Source of the DNA: Nitratireductor luteus
GTDB taxonomy: Bacteria > Pseudomonadota > Alphaproteobacteria > Rhizobiales > Rhizobiaceae
DNA: 64,000 nt
Direction: 5' to 3'
Assembly: GCF_026162365.1 (NCBI RefSeq)
Contig: NZ_JAOANW010000008.1
Coordinates: forward strand, 186,001 to 250,000
The notes under the pieces are model-generated. The model was given only the letters and a program-made list of their open reading frames with translations. It had not been told where the DNA came from and did not search any database. Below are positions 52,439 to 62,131 of the stretch, one piece after another. Within the stretch, counting starts at the first letter, position 1; each line of letters begins with the position of its first letter. A program made the translations under genes and the position numbers.

Positions 52439-52900
52439 CTACTTATAGTATTCGAACTTGCCGTCGGCGTTCTTGTCACGCTTGAGAACGCCGCTGGCGG
52501 CATAGCGCGATAACGGCCCGGAAAAGGCGTTGGACTTGTACCTCACGCCGACTTCCTGCTCGCATTTCTTGACGATGTCGCCGATTGTCCTGCGCTCATC
52601 GAAGAAGTCGCTGTCGATCAGCTTGCCGAGCGCCGCTACCGCACCGCTGGCACTCGGCACCGTCTTGCGCGGCCGTCCGGGCCTTCCGCGGGAGGATGCG
52701 CCGGACTGCCAATCGGCAAGCCCGCTCCCCGGCCCTGGCTGATAGTCCGGCGATGGAGGTTCGGAGAAACGCGGTTCATCGCGGGTTTGATTGAACAGGA
52801 GTTCGACAAGGCGCAGTTGAACCGCCTCGGACTCGAACTTGTTGACCGTTTCGGCAAGCTCCTCAAGCTGGCACTTTAGCTCATGAAATTTCTCGCGCAT
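52439..52900 (-). CDS. Hypothetical protein, 153 residues
   Basis: No known family is recognised. An N-terminal helical, coiled-coil-like region (about 1-45, FHELKCQLEELAETVNKFES) is followed by a Pro/Ser/Gly-rich linker with a basic patch (SSRGRPGRPRKTVP, AT-hook-like GRPGRPRK). The C-terminal alpha-helical segment ends SRYAASGVLKRDKNADGKFE. The architecture would suit a DNA-associated protein, but this is inference. The ATG at 52900 follows a palindrome and an AT-rich upstream region. It is convergent with uvrD. Confidence 0.6.
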   Translation of the reverse strand: MREKFHELKCQLEELAETVNKFESEAVQLRLVELLFNQTRDEPRFSEPPSPDYQPGPGSGLADWQSGASSRGRPGRPRKTVPSASGAVAALGKLIDSDFFDERRTIGDIVKKCEQEVGVRYKSNAFSGPLSRYAASGVLKRDKNADGKFEYYK

Positions 52901-53302
52901 CGAATTCGCCCCTATTGACCGTCGGTCATCACTATAGCGCCTAAGCTAAATGCATATGGAGATATAAGCAGATAAAAAGTCAATACACGCAGCGCGCGAG
53001 TATACTTAGTCAATAGGTTGCGCTCGGGAGGCGGACAGAAACAGTCAGCGAGCGCTCCTGAAAAACGCAAGCTTTCCGGCAATGGCTGAGGAACCGATCT
53101 TCCGCCGATGCAAAAATTCTCGCCGGTTCCGCCCGCGCTTTGTTCGGAATATGGTTAAACCAAAGCGAAGAAGAGCATACTCAGTCGGTGGGCACGACGT
53201 TTAGGGGTTATACGCAATCCATTCTATCGCAGGATATCCGCCGCACCGGAAGATGCAGCGGATATCCCATAGCGGTGCCGGAAAACCGGCGAACAGGCAG
53301 CA
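52901..53302. other. 402-base intergenic region, partly AT-rich, with palindromes
   Basis: No credible gene. TGACCGTCGGTCA at 52917-52929 is a perfect palindrome 17 bases upstream of the hypothetical gene. The stretch 52930-53030 is clearly AT-richer than its surroundings and has two minus-strand TTGACT motifs that could be -35 elements. GGATATCCGC (53232-53241) and GCGGATATCC (53258-53267) form a perfect 10-base-pair stem 36 bases after the stop of the secreted-protein gene, but without a T-run. Confidence 0.5.
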
Positions 53303-53809
53303 CTAGCGAACGTAGACTACCAGATTGCCATCGGCGCTGGTTTCGGCCGCCACGACGTTCTCGACTTGAACCTGTTCCTCCTCGAGCTTGGCGGCAACGG
53401 TGCTGTTGGCCTCGACTGCGTCGCGCAGCGCCTCGACATCCTCCTGGTTCTGGGACAGCGCATTGTCGAGCGCGTTCATGCTCTCGCCCTGCGCCAGATC
53501 ACCAACGCGGATGATCTCGATATTCGACGCGTCCGTGACGGCCTGGACATCCGCCGCCGCCGTGCCGCTGGCCTGGATGGCGGAGATCACCGAACCGAAA
53601 TTGGCTTCAGTTCCGGTGCTGGCCGTGACACCCGTGTCGACGCCGACATCGGCTCCCGTATCGGTGCCTGCGCCCGCATCCATCTCGGTATCGATCTGCG
53701 CGCTCGTACCCGAGTTCGTTTTGATTTTGCTGCCGCCGGCCGCGGCCGTGCCGGCAAATGCGACGGAAACGAGCAATGGTGCGATGGTCAGTGCAAGAAT
53801 GCGTTTCAT
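53303..53809 (-). CDS. Acidic secreted protein of unknown function
   Basis: A 168-residue protein with a clear signal peptide (MKRILALTIAPLLVSVAFAG, cleavage near TAAAG). The mature part has a Thr/Asp/Gly/Val-rich low-complexity segment (about 35-70, with near-repeats such as GADVGVDTGV) and an acidic helical region (AQGESMNALDNALSQNQEDV, KLEEEQVQVENVV). No known domain is recognised; a periplasmic stress protein is plausible. AGGAG lies about 11 bases before the ATG, with GGAAA closer still. An EcfG-type promoter at 53851-53875 precedes it, pointing to general stress control. Confidence 0.75.
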   Translation of the reverse strand: MKRILALTIAPLLVSVAFAGTAAAGGSKIKTNSGTSAQIDTEMDAGAGTDTGADVGVDTGVTASTGTEANFGSVISAIQASGTAAADVQAVTDASNIEIIRVGDLAQGESMNALDNALSQNQEDVEALRDAVEANSTVAAKLEEEQVQVENVVAAETSADGNLVVYVR

Positions 53810-53850
53810 AATTTCCTACTCCTGTGGTGGGTCATCCCTCCAGGCAGCCA

Positions 53851-53875
53851 AACGTCGATGCGTCGCCAGTGTTCC
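53851..53875 (-). promoter_or_regulatory. Candidate EcfG (general stress response) promoter
   Basis: On the minus strand GGAAC (53875-53871), 16 bases, CGTT (53854-53851) match the EcfG consensus exactly. The start of transcription would be near 53845, about 35 bases before the ATG of the acidic secreted protein. Confidence 0.62.
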
Positions 53876-53980
53876 TCTCGGAAATTGGGAGTTTTCGTGA
53901 CGGCTTGCCCGTTTTTGGCCGTCTTCGCCCCCCGACGGGTGGCCCGAGGATGGCGGCATGCAAGAGCTGTCAGTGCTTTG

Positions 53981-53999
53981 TTAACGGCCGGGCCGTTAA
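53981..53999. promoter_or_regulatory. Perfect 19-base palindrome in a 304-base intergenic region
   Basis: TTAACGGCC-G-GGCCGTTAA is perfectly symmetrical with 9-base arms. It lies about 170 bases upstream of the acidic secreted protein and about 115 bases past the acetyltransferase stop. No T-run follows on either strand, so a protein-binding site is as likely as a terminator. A second inverted repeat, CCCTTCCG (54063-54070) and CGGAAGGG (54086-54093), lies closer to the acetyltransferase stop. Confidence 0.4.
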
Positions 54000-54113
54000 G
54001 TGGCGGAGCAGGCACCGACTCTGCCGGCCGCCTTGCTCTCGCCTCCAGGCGCTGACCTCCAGCCCTTCCGCCACCTTTCCGGTGACGGAAGGGCGCAGCA
54101 GCCCGAAGTGCCT

Positions 54114-54743
54114 TCAGCGCCGCTCCCACTTTTCAAGAAATGCTGCGATGTCCAGCACCTGCATATCGGGAACCGCCTCGAACAGGCGCTCCTGCGGCCA
54201 GTCCCACCATGCCAGCGCCTGCAGCCGGACCGCGATGTCGAGTGCGAACCGGGGCCGCAGAACGATCGCCGGCACACCTGCCACGATGGCATAGGGCGCA
54301 ACATCCTGCGTGACCACGGCATTGGCCCCGACCACCGCCCCGTCGCCGACGGTAATGCCCGGCATGATGACGGCACCATGGCCGATCCAGACGTCGTTTC
54401 CAATCGTCACGATTCTGGCCCGCCGGCGCGCGCGAAAATCCTGATCCACGCCCAGATACCTGAAATACTCGTTGGGCCGGTAGCTGAGCTTATGCGTCGT
54501 CGGCCTCTCGACCGGATGCTCCAGGGCATTCACACGCGTATTGGCCGCCACCGAACAGAACTTGCCGAATTTCGCATAGATGGCTTCGGCGTTGCGCTCG
54601 AAATAGGTGAAGTTTCCCACCTCGACCTCGCGCAGCACTACCCGCGCGCCAATGGACACGTACGGGCCGAGCCGGCAGCCCTTGAGTTCGGCTGTCGGAT
54701 GAACGCGCGGTTCCGGTTCGGTAAAGCGTAGATCTTTCTCCAT
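54114..54743 (-). CDS. Hexapeptide-repeat acetyltransferase (phosphonate-associated/XAT-like)
   Basis: A 209-residue left-handed beta-helix acyltransferase. Hexapeptide repeats run through LKGCRLGPYVSIGARVVLRE, VTIGNDVWIGHGAVIMPGIT and VGDGAVVGANAVVTQDVAPY, followed by the closing AIVAGVPAIVLRPRF. HPVERPTTHKLSYRPNEYF holds the catalytic His region. Sequence and length fit the transferase family found in some phosphonate operons, but no phn genes are nearby. O-acetylation of an unknown substrate is the safe call. Confidence 0.85.
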   Translation of the reverse strand: MEKDLRFTEPEPRVHPTAELKGCRLGPYVSIGARVVLREVEVGNFTYFERNAEAIYAKFGKFCSVAANTRVNALEHPVERPTTHKLSYRPNEYFRYLGVDQDFRARRRARIVTIGNDVWIGHGAVIMPGITVGDGAVVGANAVVTQDVAPYAIVAGVPAIVLRPRFALDIAVRLQALAWWDWPQERLFEAVPDMQVLDIAAFLEKWERR

Positions 54744-54755
54744 GCCGTTGCTCTA

Positions 54756-54780
54756 CAGCATTTTGCGGTAAGTGGAATAC
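54756..54780. repeat. Fragment of the RIME-like repeat, inverted orientation
   Basis: The segment gcattttgcggtaagtggaat (54758-54778) matches, with few changes, the reverse complement of the end of copy B (tgcaaaatgct preceded by tcattccacctgac). It lies just upstream of the acetyltransferase start. Confidence 0.45.
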
Positions 54781-54840
54781 CGCCGCGCTTGCGACAGTTT
54801 GCGTCTTTGCTTCACACCGATGAGGCACTATCCTCATTTC

Positions 54841-55002
54841 ATGAAGCTGGTTGCCGACAACCGTCTCGGGGAATATGCGAAAATTGCCGCCGCTGTCATA
54901 TTCCTGGCGGCGGTGGGCGGGCTTGGATTTGCCATGTGGCTGAACAACGGACCAGCTCTGTTTCTTTCCCTGGCGGAAGCCGGCCTTGCCTGGTGTTTTT
55001 AG
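54841..55002 (+). CDS. Small single-span membrane protein, 53 residues
   Basis: Begins MKLVADNRLGEYAKIAAAVI and has one membrane helix (AAAVIFLAAVGGLGFAMWL). It ends SLAEAGLAWCF. No known domain. There is no ribosome-binding site. Instead TTGCTT (54807-54812), a 16-base spacer and TATCCT (54829-54834) place the transcription start on the A of the ATG, so the mRNA looks leaderless. The gene lies 24 bases before the SCO gene and may be co-transcribed with it, which would suggest an envelope or respiratory role. Longer upstream frames look spurious. Confidence 0.65.
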   Translation: MKLVADNRLGEYAKIAAAVIFLAAVGGLGFAMWLNNGPALFLSLAEAGLAWCF

Positions 55003-55026
55003 ATCGATCCATACGGTGACTTTTCA

Positions 55027-55605
55027 ATGATGCGTGCAATACTTATCGGCATATTCGTTCTGCTTGCCTTTGCGGCAGGTCTGTTGGTCTTCCAATGGTA
55101 TCGTGACCAGAACGCCGTTGTCGCCTTTGGCGAGCCGTTCAAACTGGTTACACATAGTGGTGAACCCATTACCGAGGCCGCGTTCAAGGGAGCCCCCACT
55201 GCGGTCTTCTTCGGCTTCACCCACTGCCCCGACGTCTGTCCCACCACGCTTTTCGAAATGCAGGCCTGGCTCGATGAATTGGGCGAGGACGGCGCCGAAC
55301 TCGAACCCTATTTCGTCACCGTCGACCCAGAGCGCGACACGCCAGAGGTGATGAAGACCTATCTGGAAAATTTCTCCGAACGCATCACCGGAATCACCGG
55401 CGAGCCGGACAAGGTGGCTCAAATGGTCAAATCCTTCCGCATTTATTCGCGAAAGGTCGAGCTCGAGAACGGCGACTACACGATGGATCACACCGCCTCG
55501 GTCATGCTCCTGAACCGCGACGGCGATTTCTTCGGAACCATCTCCTACGAGGAAAACCCCGAGACCGCGATCGCCAAGCTGCGCCGGCTCATCGAGGAAG
55601 GTTGA
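55027..55605 (+). CDS. SCO1/SenC family copper-binding protein
   Basis: A 192-residue membrane-anchored thioredoxin-fold protein that delivers copper to the CuA site of cytochrome c oxidase or acts in redox homeostasis. The N-terminal anchor is [22 protein letters not shown]. The copper ligands CPDVC lie in [15 protein letters not shown], and the distal histidine in [16 protein letters not shown]. The family signature [20 protein letters not shown] is complete. The stop overlaps prmA as TGATG. Confidence 0.95.
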   Translation: MMRAILIGIFVLLAFAAGLLVFQWYRDQNAVVAFGEPFKLVTHSGEPITEAAFKGAPTAVFFGFTHCPDVCPTTLFEMQAWLDELGEDGAELEPYFVTVDPERDTPEVMKTYLENFSERITGITGEPDKVAQMVKSFRIYSRKVELENGDYTMDHTASVMLLNRDGDFFGTISYEENPETAIAKLRRLIEEG

Positions 55606-56477
55606 TGGGCGAGGCCCGCATTCATTTTCAGGCGCGGCAACCCGACGCCGACAAGGCCTTTGGCCTGCTCGAAACGGCCCTGGAAGACGAGGGCCTGCCG
55701 GTCGCGATCAGCGAGATCGACGAGGAAAAGCAGATATTCGAGATATCCGTCTACACGATGGACGATCTCGATGGGGTGCGGAAACGGGTGGCCGAACTGC
55801 TGGTCCCGCTGGCCCCCGACCTCGATCTTCAGATCGAGGAACTGCCCGACATCGACTGGGTTTCCCATTCGCTTGAAGGGTTGCGCGCCGTGCGGGTCGG
55901 CCGATTCTTCGTCCACGGCGCCCATGAGCGCGGCCAGGAAAGGCCCGGCGAGATCGGCATCCAGATCGATGCCGGCCTGGCCTTCGGCACCGGCCATCAC
56001 GGCACCACCTCGGGCTGCCTCGAAATGATCGAACGGGTGGTGACGGCCGAGCGGCCGCGCAATGCGCTGGATCTCGGCACCGGCAGCGCGGTGCTGGCCA
56101 TAGCCGTCGCGCGCCTGGCCCGTATTCCGGTCCTGGCAACCGACATCGATGCCATCGCCACACGCGTTGCCCGAGACAATGTGCGACTGAACAAGGTCGG
56201 CACATGGGTCAAAGCCGAGACCGCGCCGGGCTTTCATCACCCCGCATTCGCACGCGCCAAACGTTTCGACCTGATCGTGGCAAATATCCTGGCAAGGCCT
56301 CTGATGGCGCTGGCGCCACAGATGGCGCAGCACGTGGCTTCCGGCGGCTCGATCATCCTTTCAGGGATTCTGGAACGCCAGAGGCAGGCTGTCATCGCGG
56401 CCTATGTCGGCCAGGGTTTTCGGCATCTGAAAACCCTCCATCGCGAAGGCTGGGTCGCTATCCATATGAAGCGGTAA
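55605..56477 (+). CDS. prmA: Ribosomal protein L11 methyltransferase
   Basis: A 290-residue SAM-dependent enzyme that trimethylates ribosomal protein L11. The N-terminal substrate-recognition domain (about 1-100) includes [20 protein letters not shown]. The Rossmann domain has [38 protein letters not shown] (SAM site) and the catalytic-loop [18 protein letters not shown]. The ATG overlaps the SCO stop. PrmA next to an SCO gene is not functionally explained. Confidence 0.95.
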   Translation: MGEARIHFQARQPDADKAFGLLETALEDEGLPVAISEIDEEKQIFEISVYTMDDLDGVRKRVAELLVPLAPDLDLQIEELPDIDWVSHSLEGLRAVRVGRFFVHGAHERGQERPGEIGIQIDAGLAFGTGHHGTTSGCLEMIERVVTAERPRNALDLGTGSAVLAIAVARLARIPVLATDIDAIATRVARDNVRLNKVGTWVKAETAPGFHHPAFARAKRFDLIVANILARPLMALAPQMAQHVASGGSIILSGILERQRQAVIAAYVGQGFRHLKTLHREGWVAIHMKR

Positions 56478-56491
56478 TTTCATACCGGCCC

Positions 56492-56519
56492 AAAAGAAAG
56501 GCGGCCATTGCAGGCCGCC
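56492..56519 (-). terminator. Rho-independent terminator of the DUF1127-like gene
   Basis: GGCGGCC (56500-56506) and GGCCGCC (56513-56519) form a 7-base-pair stem with a 6-base loop. On the minus strand it is followed by CTTTCTTTT. It lies 30 bases after the stop of the small gene and may also serve the convergent prmA. Confidence 0.65.
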
Positions 56520-56548
56520 GTAATCTTCGATGCTGCGGACGGGCAGTG

Positions 56549-56722
56549 TCAGTACATATAGGTGCTGCCGTTGCGGCGCAGTTCCTCACGTGTATAGCCG
56601 TGGGACTTCAGCGTCTCGTCGTCGAGCATGAGAAGCGCACCATTGACGTAGCGGCTGACCTGCTTCTGGCGGGCTGCCACGAGTGCGTCCATTGCACCAC
56701 GGAAAAAATTGCGCTTGGCCAT
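56549..56722 (-). CDS. DUF1127-like small basic protein, 57 residues
   Basis: A short protein beginning MAKRNFFRGAMDALVAARQK and ending RNGSTYMY. The central VSRYVNGALLMLDDETLKSH followed by GYTREEL has the pattern of DUF1127 proteins (ARxxRxxxRxLxxLdD..L.dlGltR.ei), which in rhizobia and relatives bind RNA or affect phosphate and carbon metabolism. GGAG 8 bases before the ATG, with -35 TTGCTT and -10 GATAGA 17 bases apart upstream, supports expression. It has its own terminator and is therefore probably monocistronic. Confidence 0.78.
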   Translation of the reverse strand: MAKRNFFRGAMDALVAARQKQVSRYVNGALLMLDDETLKSHGYTREELRRNGSTYMY

Positions 56723-56888
56723 TTGCAGTCTCCTGTCTGGTAAGGATTTCTATCCTCCACGCCCAAAAGGTAAGCAATCCTGACCTGATAACCAGCGCCG
56801 ATTGCGCATGTGAGCCATTCGTTTTTGCATATGCGAAGAAGAATGCTGCATCGCAACATTCCTGACCTTCGGTCGGAAGCTGAAGAGA

Positions 56889-56938
56889 ATGCTCTATCAC
56901 CCTGTTCTTCCACATGCCTGCCTGCTGCATGTGATTCC
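56889..56938. repeat. Degenerate fragment of the RIME-like repeat
   Basis: atgctctatcaccctgttc, ttccacatg and tgcatgtgattcc resemble the central modules of copy B (gctctatcactttgtctttccgcat). The internal inverted repeat CACATGC/GCATGTG is kept although the sequence has drifted. It lies in the 274-base gap between the DUF1127-like gene and the aminopeptidase. Confidence 0.35.
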
Positions 56939-56996
56939 CCCGGCCGTCCTAATACGATAGGCTCCACCCAGTTTCCTCCCCTGCATGGTGCTCCCA

Positions 56997-58823
56997 ATGT
57001 TCCAGACATTCGATGCTTCGTCCGACCCGAGCCAGGCCGCGCCCCGCGTGGCCCGGCTGCGCGAGGAAATGGCCGCCCGCGCGCTGGACGGCTTCCTGGT
57101 GCCCCGCAGCGACGAGCATCAGGGCGAATATGTGCCAGCCGGCGCGGAGCGCCTGCGCTGGCTGACCGGCTTCACAGGCTCCGCCGGCGCAGCACTGATC
57201 CTGGCATCCCGCGCCGTCCTCTTCGTCGACAGCCGCTATACGCTGCAGGCCCGCGAGCAAACGGACCCCGAAATCTTCGAGATCGCTCATATTCCCGAAA
57301 CGTCGCCACGCGAATGGATCGGGGAAAACCTCGCCAAGGGCGCGCGCATCGGCTTCGACCCCTGGCTTCACACGATCGGCGAGGTGCGATCCCTGCGCGA
57401 GGCCCTCGAAAAGGCAGGCATGGAAGTCATCGCCCTGGAGGAGAACCTGGTCGATAGGGTGTGGGAAGACCGCCCGGCCCCACCGCTGGCCCCGGTGCGC
57501 ATTCACCCGCTGGCACTTGCCGGAGAGAAGGCCGCCGACAAGATCGAGCGGCTTGCCGGGAAGCTGCGTGAGGAAGGCATCGGCAGAACCGTTCTTACCG
57601 ACCCATCCTCCCTCGCATGGTTGTTCAATATTCGCGGCAGCGACGTACCCCATACGCCCCTGCCGCTCGGTTTCGCCATCCTGTCGGCCGACGACCGGCC
57701 CGATCTCTTCCTCGCCCGCGAGAAGCTGCCGCGCGAAGTGGAAGCCTACCTGACCCAGCTTGCCGAACTCCGTGCACCGGACGAACTGGAGGCACGGCTT
57801 GCGCAGTATGCCTCGCAGGACGGCATTATCGGGCTGGACGAGGGACTGGCAGCGGAAAAGCTCCGGCTGCTGGCGGAGGAGGCCGGCGGTCAGACAGTTG
57901 CCTTCACCGATCCGGCTTCCCTGCCCCGGGCCACCAAGAACGCAGCGGAATTGCGCGGCGCCCGCGCGGCCCATCTGCGCGATGGCGCCGCGCTCGCCGA
58001 TTTTCTGGCCTGGCTCGACGGGCAGGAGCCAGAGACCCTTGACGAAATCCGCGTGGTCGAGCGCCTTGAAGCCGCGCGCATACGCGCGGGCGAAGAGGCA
58101 CAGATGCCGCTGCGCGACATTTCCTTCGACACGATCAGCGGATCCGGTCCAAACGGCGCAATCGTCCACTACCGGGTGACGGAGAAGACGACGCGTAAAC
58201 TCGCGCGCGACGAGCTCCTATTGCTCGATTCCGGCGGCCAGTATGAGGACGGAACGACGGACGTCACCCGGACCGTTGTCCTTGGAACGCCCCCCGAAGC
58301 CATGCGCAAGCATTTCACGCTGGTGCTCAAGGGCATGATCGCCATAAGCTGCCTGCGCTTTCCGACCGGCACACGCGGCATGGACATCGATGCCATGGCC
58401 CGTACCGCGCTCTGGAAGTTCGGCTACGACTATGGACATGGCACCGGCCATGGCGTCGGCTCTTTTCTCTCCGTCCATGAGGGACCGCAGCGCATCGCGA
58501 AGACCGGCAAGCAGAAACTGCTGACGGGCATGATCCTGTCCAACGAGCCCGGCTACTACAAGCCCGGCAGCTACGGCATCCGCATCGAAAATCTGATCGC
58601 GGTTACCGAGCCTGAACCGGTTCCCGGTGGCGACATCGCCATGCACGGTTTCGAAACGCTGACGCTCGCCCCCATCGACAAGCGGCTTGTCGAGCCAGAG
58701 CTCCTGACCGAAGAAGAACGTGTCTGGTTCGACGCATATCATCGTCATGTCTTCGAGCAAATCTCGCCGCTCGTCGACGACCGGACACGGACCTGGCTCC
58801 GCGCCGCGACCGCACCCTTGTAG
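56997..58823 (+). CDS. Xaa-Pro aminopeptidase (M24B, aminopeptidase P family)
   Basis: About 608 residues in three domains: two creatinase-type N-terminal domains (LDGFLVPRSDEHQGEYVPAG, LTGFTGSAGAALILASRAVL) and a pita-bread catalytic domain. The dinuclear metal ligands are Asp in LLLDSGGQYEDG, Asp in TTDVTRT, His in HGTGHGVGSFLSVHEG, Glu in LSNEPGYYK and Glu in GIRIENLIAV. It removes an N-terminal residue before proline. The length matches the long eukaryote-like type common in alphaproteobacteria. The ATG at 56997 (MFQTF) is preferred over 56985; neither has a clear ribosome-binding site. Confidence 0.93.
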   Translation: MFQTFDASSDPSQAAPRVARLREEMAARALDGFLVPRSDEHQGEYVPAGAERLRWLTGFTGSAGAALILASRAVLFVDSRYTLQAREQTDPEIFEIAHIPETSPREWIGENLAKGARIGFDPWLHTIGEVRSLREALEKAGMEVIALEENLVDRVWEDRPAPPLAPVRIHPLALAGEKAADKIERLAGKLREEGIGRTVLTDPSSLAWLFNIRGSDVPHTPLPLGFAILSADDRPDLFLAREKLPREVEAYLTQLAELRAPDELEARLAQYASQDGIIGLDEGLAAEKLRLLAEEAGGQTVAFTDPASLPRATKNAAELRGARAAHLRDGAALADFLAWLDGQEPETLDEIRVVERLEAARIRAGEEAQMPLRDISFDTISGSGPNGAIVHYRVTEKTTRKLARDELLLLDSGGQYEDGTTDVTRTVVLGTPPEAMRKHFTLVLKGMIAISCLRFPTGTRGMDIDAMARTALWKFGYDYGHGTGHGVGSFLSVHEGPQRIAKTGKQKLLTGMILSNEPGYYKPGSYGIRIENLIAVTEPEPVPGGDIAMHGFETLTLAPIDKRLVEPELLTEEERVWFDAYHRHVFEQISPLVDDRTRTWLRAATAPL

Positions 58824-58838
58824 TATGACGAGCTCGGT

Positions 58839-59138
58839 TCAGCCGAGCAGATGCCTGAGCAGGATCAGCACTGCGGCCGATGTCAGGAACATGGGCATCA
58901 TTCCGCCCACCGCATATGAAACCACGACGCCCGTGGCCAACGCGGCGATCTCGGGGATGCCGCCCTCCATGGCCGCGGGCGCTACCAGCGTGGTGAGGAC
59001 GGCGGCAGGCACGGCATTCAGTCCCGCCTCGACGCGCGGATGGATACGCTCGAAGCGCGACAGCACCAGATGGCCGCCCACACGGGTCAGATAGGTCATC
59101 ACGGCGCCGGCGACGATGATCCAGAAGGTGGTGCTCAT
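58839..59138 (-). CDS. azlD: AzlD family branched-chain amino acid exporter, small subunit
   Basis: A 99-residue protein with about four hydrophobic segments, beginning STTFWIIVAGAVMTYLTRVG and including FERIHPRVEAGLNAVPAAVL. It matches AzlD, the small partner of AzlC. It overlaps the azlC stop by four bases (ATGA), so the two subunits are translationally coupled. The pair exports branched-chain amino acids or analogues. Confidence 0.92.
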   Translation of the reverse strand: MSTTFWIIVAGAVMTYLTRVGGHLVLSRFERIHPRVEAGLNAVPAAVLTTLVAPAAMEGGIPEIAALATGVVVSYAVGGMMPMFLTSAAVLILLRHLLG

Positions 59139-59857
59139 CGCGGAGTGTCCTTCTTCACGGTCGGCACCATGAGCGCGCCCAGCAAGATGCCGGCGAGCGC
59201 CCCCAGGGAGACATGCCAGGGCGAGCCGACAAAGCGATAGGCGACAATGGAGGCAATGGCGCTGACGACGACAACCGGCAGCCAGAGAGGCCGCTTCCGG
59301 AAGCCCATGACGAGACCTGTGAAATATATCGGCAGGAGAAAGTCCAGTCCGATAGCGTGGGGATCGGGTATCAGCCGGCCGAACAGCGCACCGAGCCACG
59401 CCTCGACGACCCAGAAGAGATAGATGGGCAGGCCCATCCCCATATACCAGGCGAAGGAAAGAGTTCCGTATTCCCGGCGCCGCTCGGCCTCGGCGAACTG
59501 CGGATCGACGAGAAAGAAGAAACCGATCGCCTGCTGCATCGGTCCCCAATGGGAGAGGTGTCGGCCGATCGTGGCCGAATAGAGCACGTGCCGGAAATTG
59601 ACGGCAAAGATCGACAGCACGATAAGCCACGGCGCGACCCTGGTGCCGAAGAGGTCGATCCCCACCATCTGGCTGGCGCCGGCATAGATCGTGGCACTCA
59701 TGAAGATCGCCTCGAACACGGTGAAGCCGTTGTCGATGGCCAGCGCGCCGAAAAGAAGACCGAAAGGCATTGCCGCGACCACGACCGGCAGGCTGGCCCT
59801 GGCGCCGGACCAGAACTCGCTCGCCGGGCTTTCCTCGGCATAACTGTCCGCGCTCAT
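59135..59857 (-). CDS. azlC: AzlC family branched-chain amino acid exporter, large subunit
   Basis: A 240-residue inner-membrane protein with several helices. SLPVVVAAMPFGLLFGALAI, FMSATIYAGASQMVGIDLF and NFRHVLYSATIGRHLSHWGP are AzlC hallmarks, the last resembling the R-H-x-L-Y motif. GGAGGAATC directly precedes the ATG. It forms a two-gene unit with azlD. Export of branched-chain amino acids is inferred from BrnFE/AzlCD homologues and fits the ilv genes elsewhere in the window. Confidence 0.93.
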   Translation of the reverse strand: MSADSYAEESPASEFWSGARASLPVVVAAMPFGLLFGALAIDNGFTVFEAIFMSATIYAGASQMVGIDLFGTRVAPWLIVLSIFAVNFRHVLYSATIGRHLSHWGPMQQAIGFFFLVDPQFAEAERRREYGTLSFAWYMGMGLPIYLFWVVEAWLGALFGRLIPDPHAIGLDFLLPIYFTGLVMGFRKRPLWLPVVVVSAIASIVAYRFVGSPWHVSLGALAGILLGALMVPTVKKDTPR

Positions 59858-59950
59858 GATTCCTCCAAAGCATGGAAAATAGGTAAGAATAGCTGACCAG
59901 TCATATCAATTCCGTTGAGCCAGTCTTCAAGGTGGTTGATGTGACAGGCG

Positions 59951-62122
<2,172 letters not shown>

Positions 62123-62131
62123 TCAACACAT

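Noticed and set aside
53140-53514. Plus-strand frame between the hypothetical gene and the acidic secreted protein
   Set aside because: More than half of it is antisense to the secreted-protein gene; Arg/Pro/Ser-rich composition and no ribosome-binding site.
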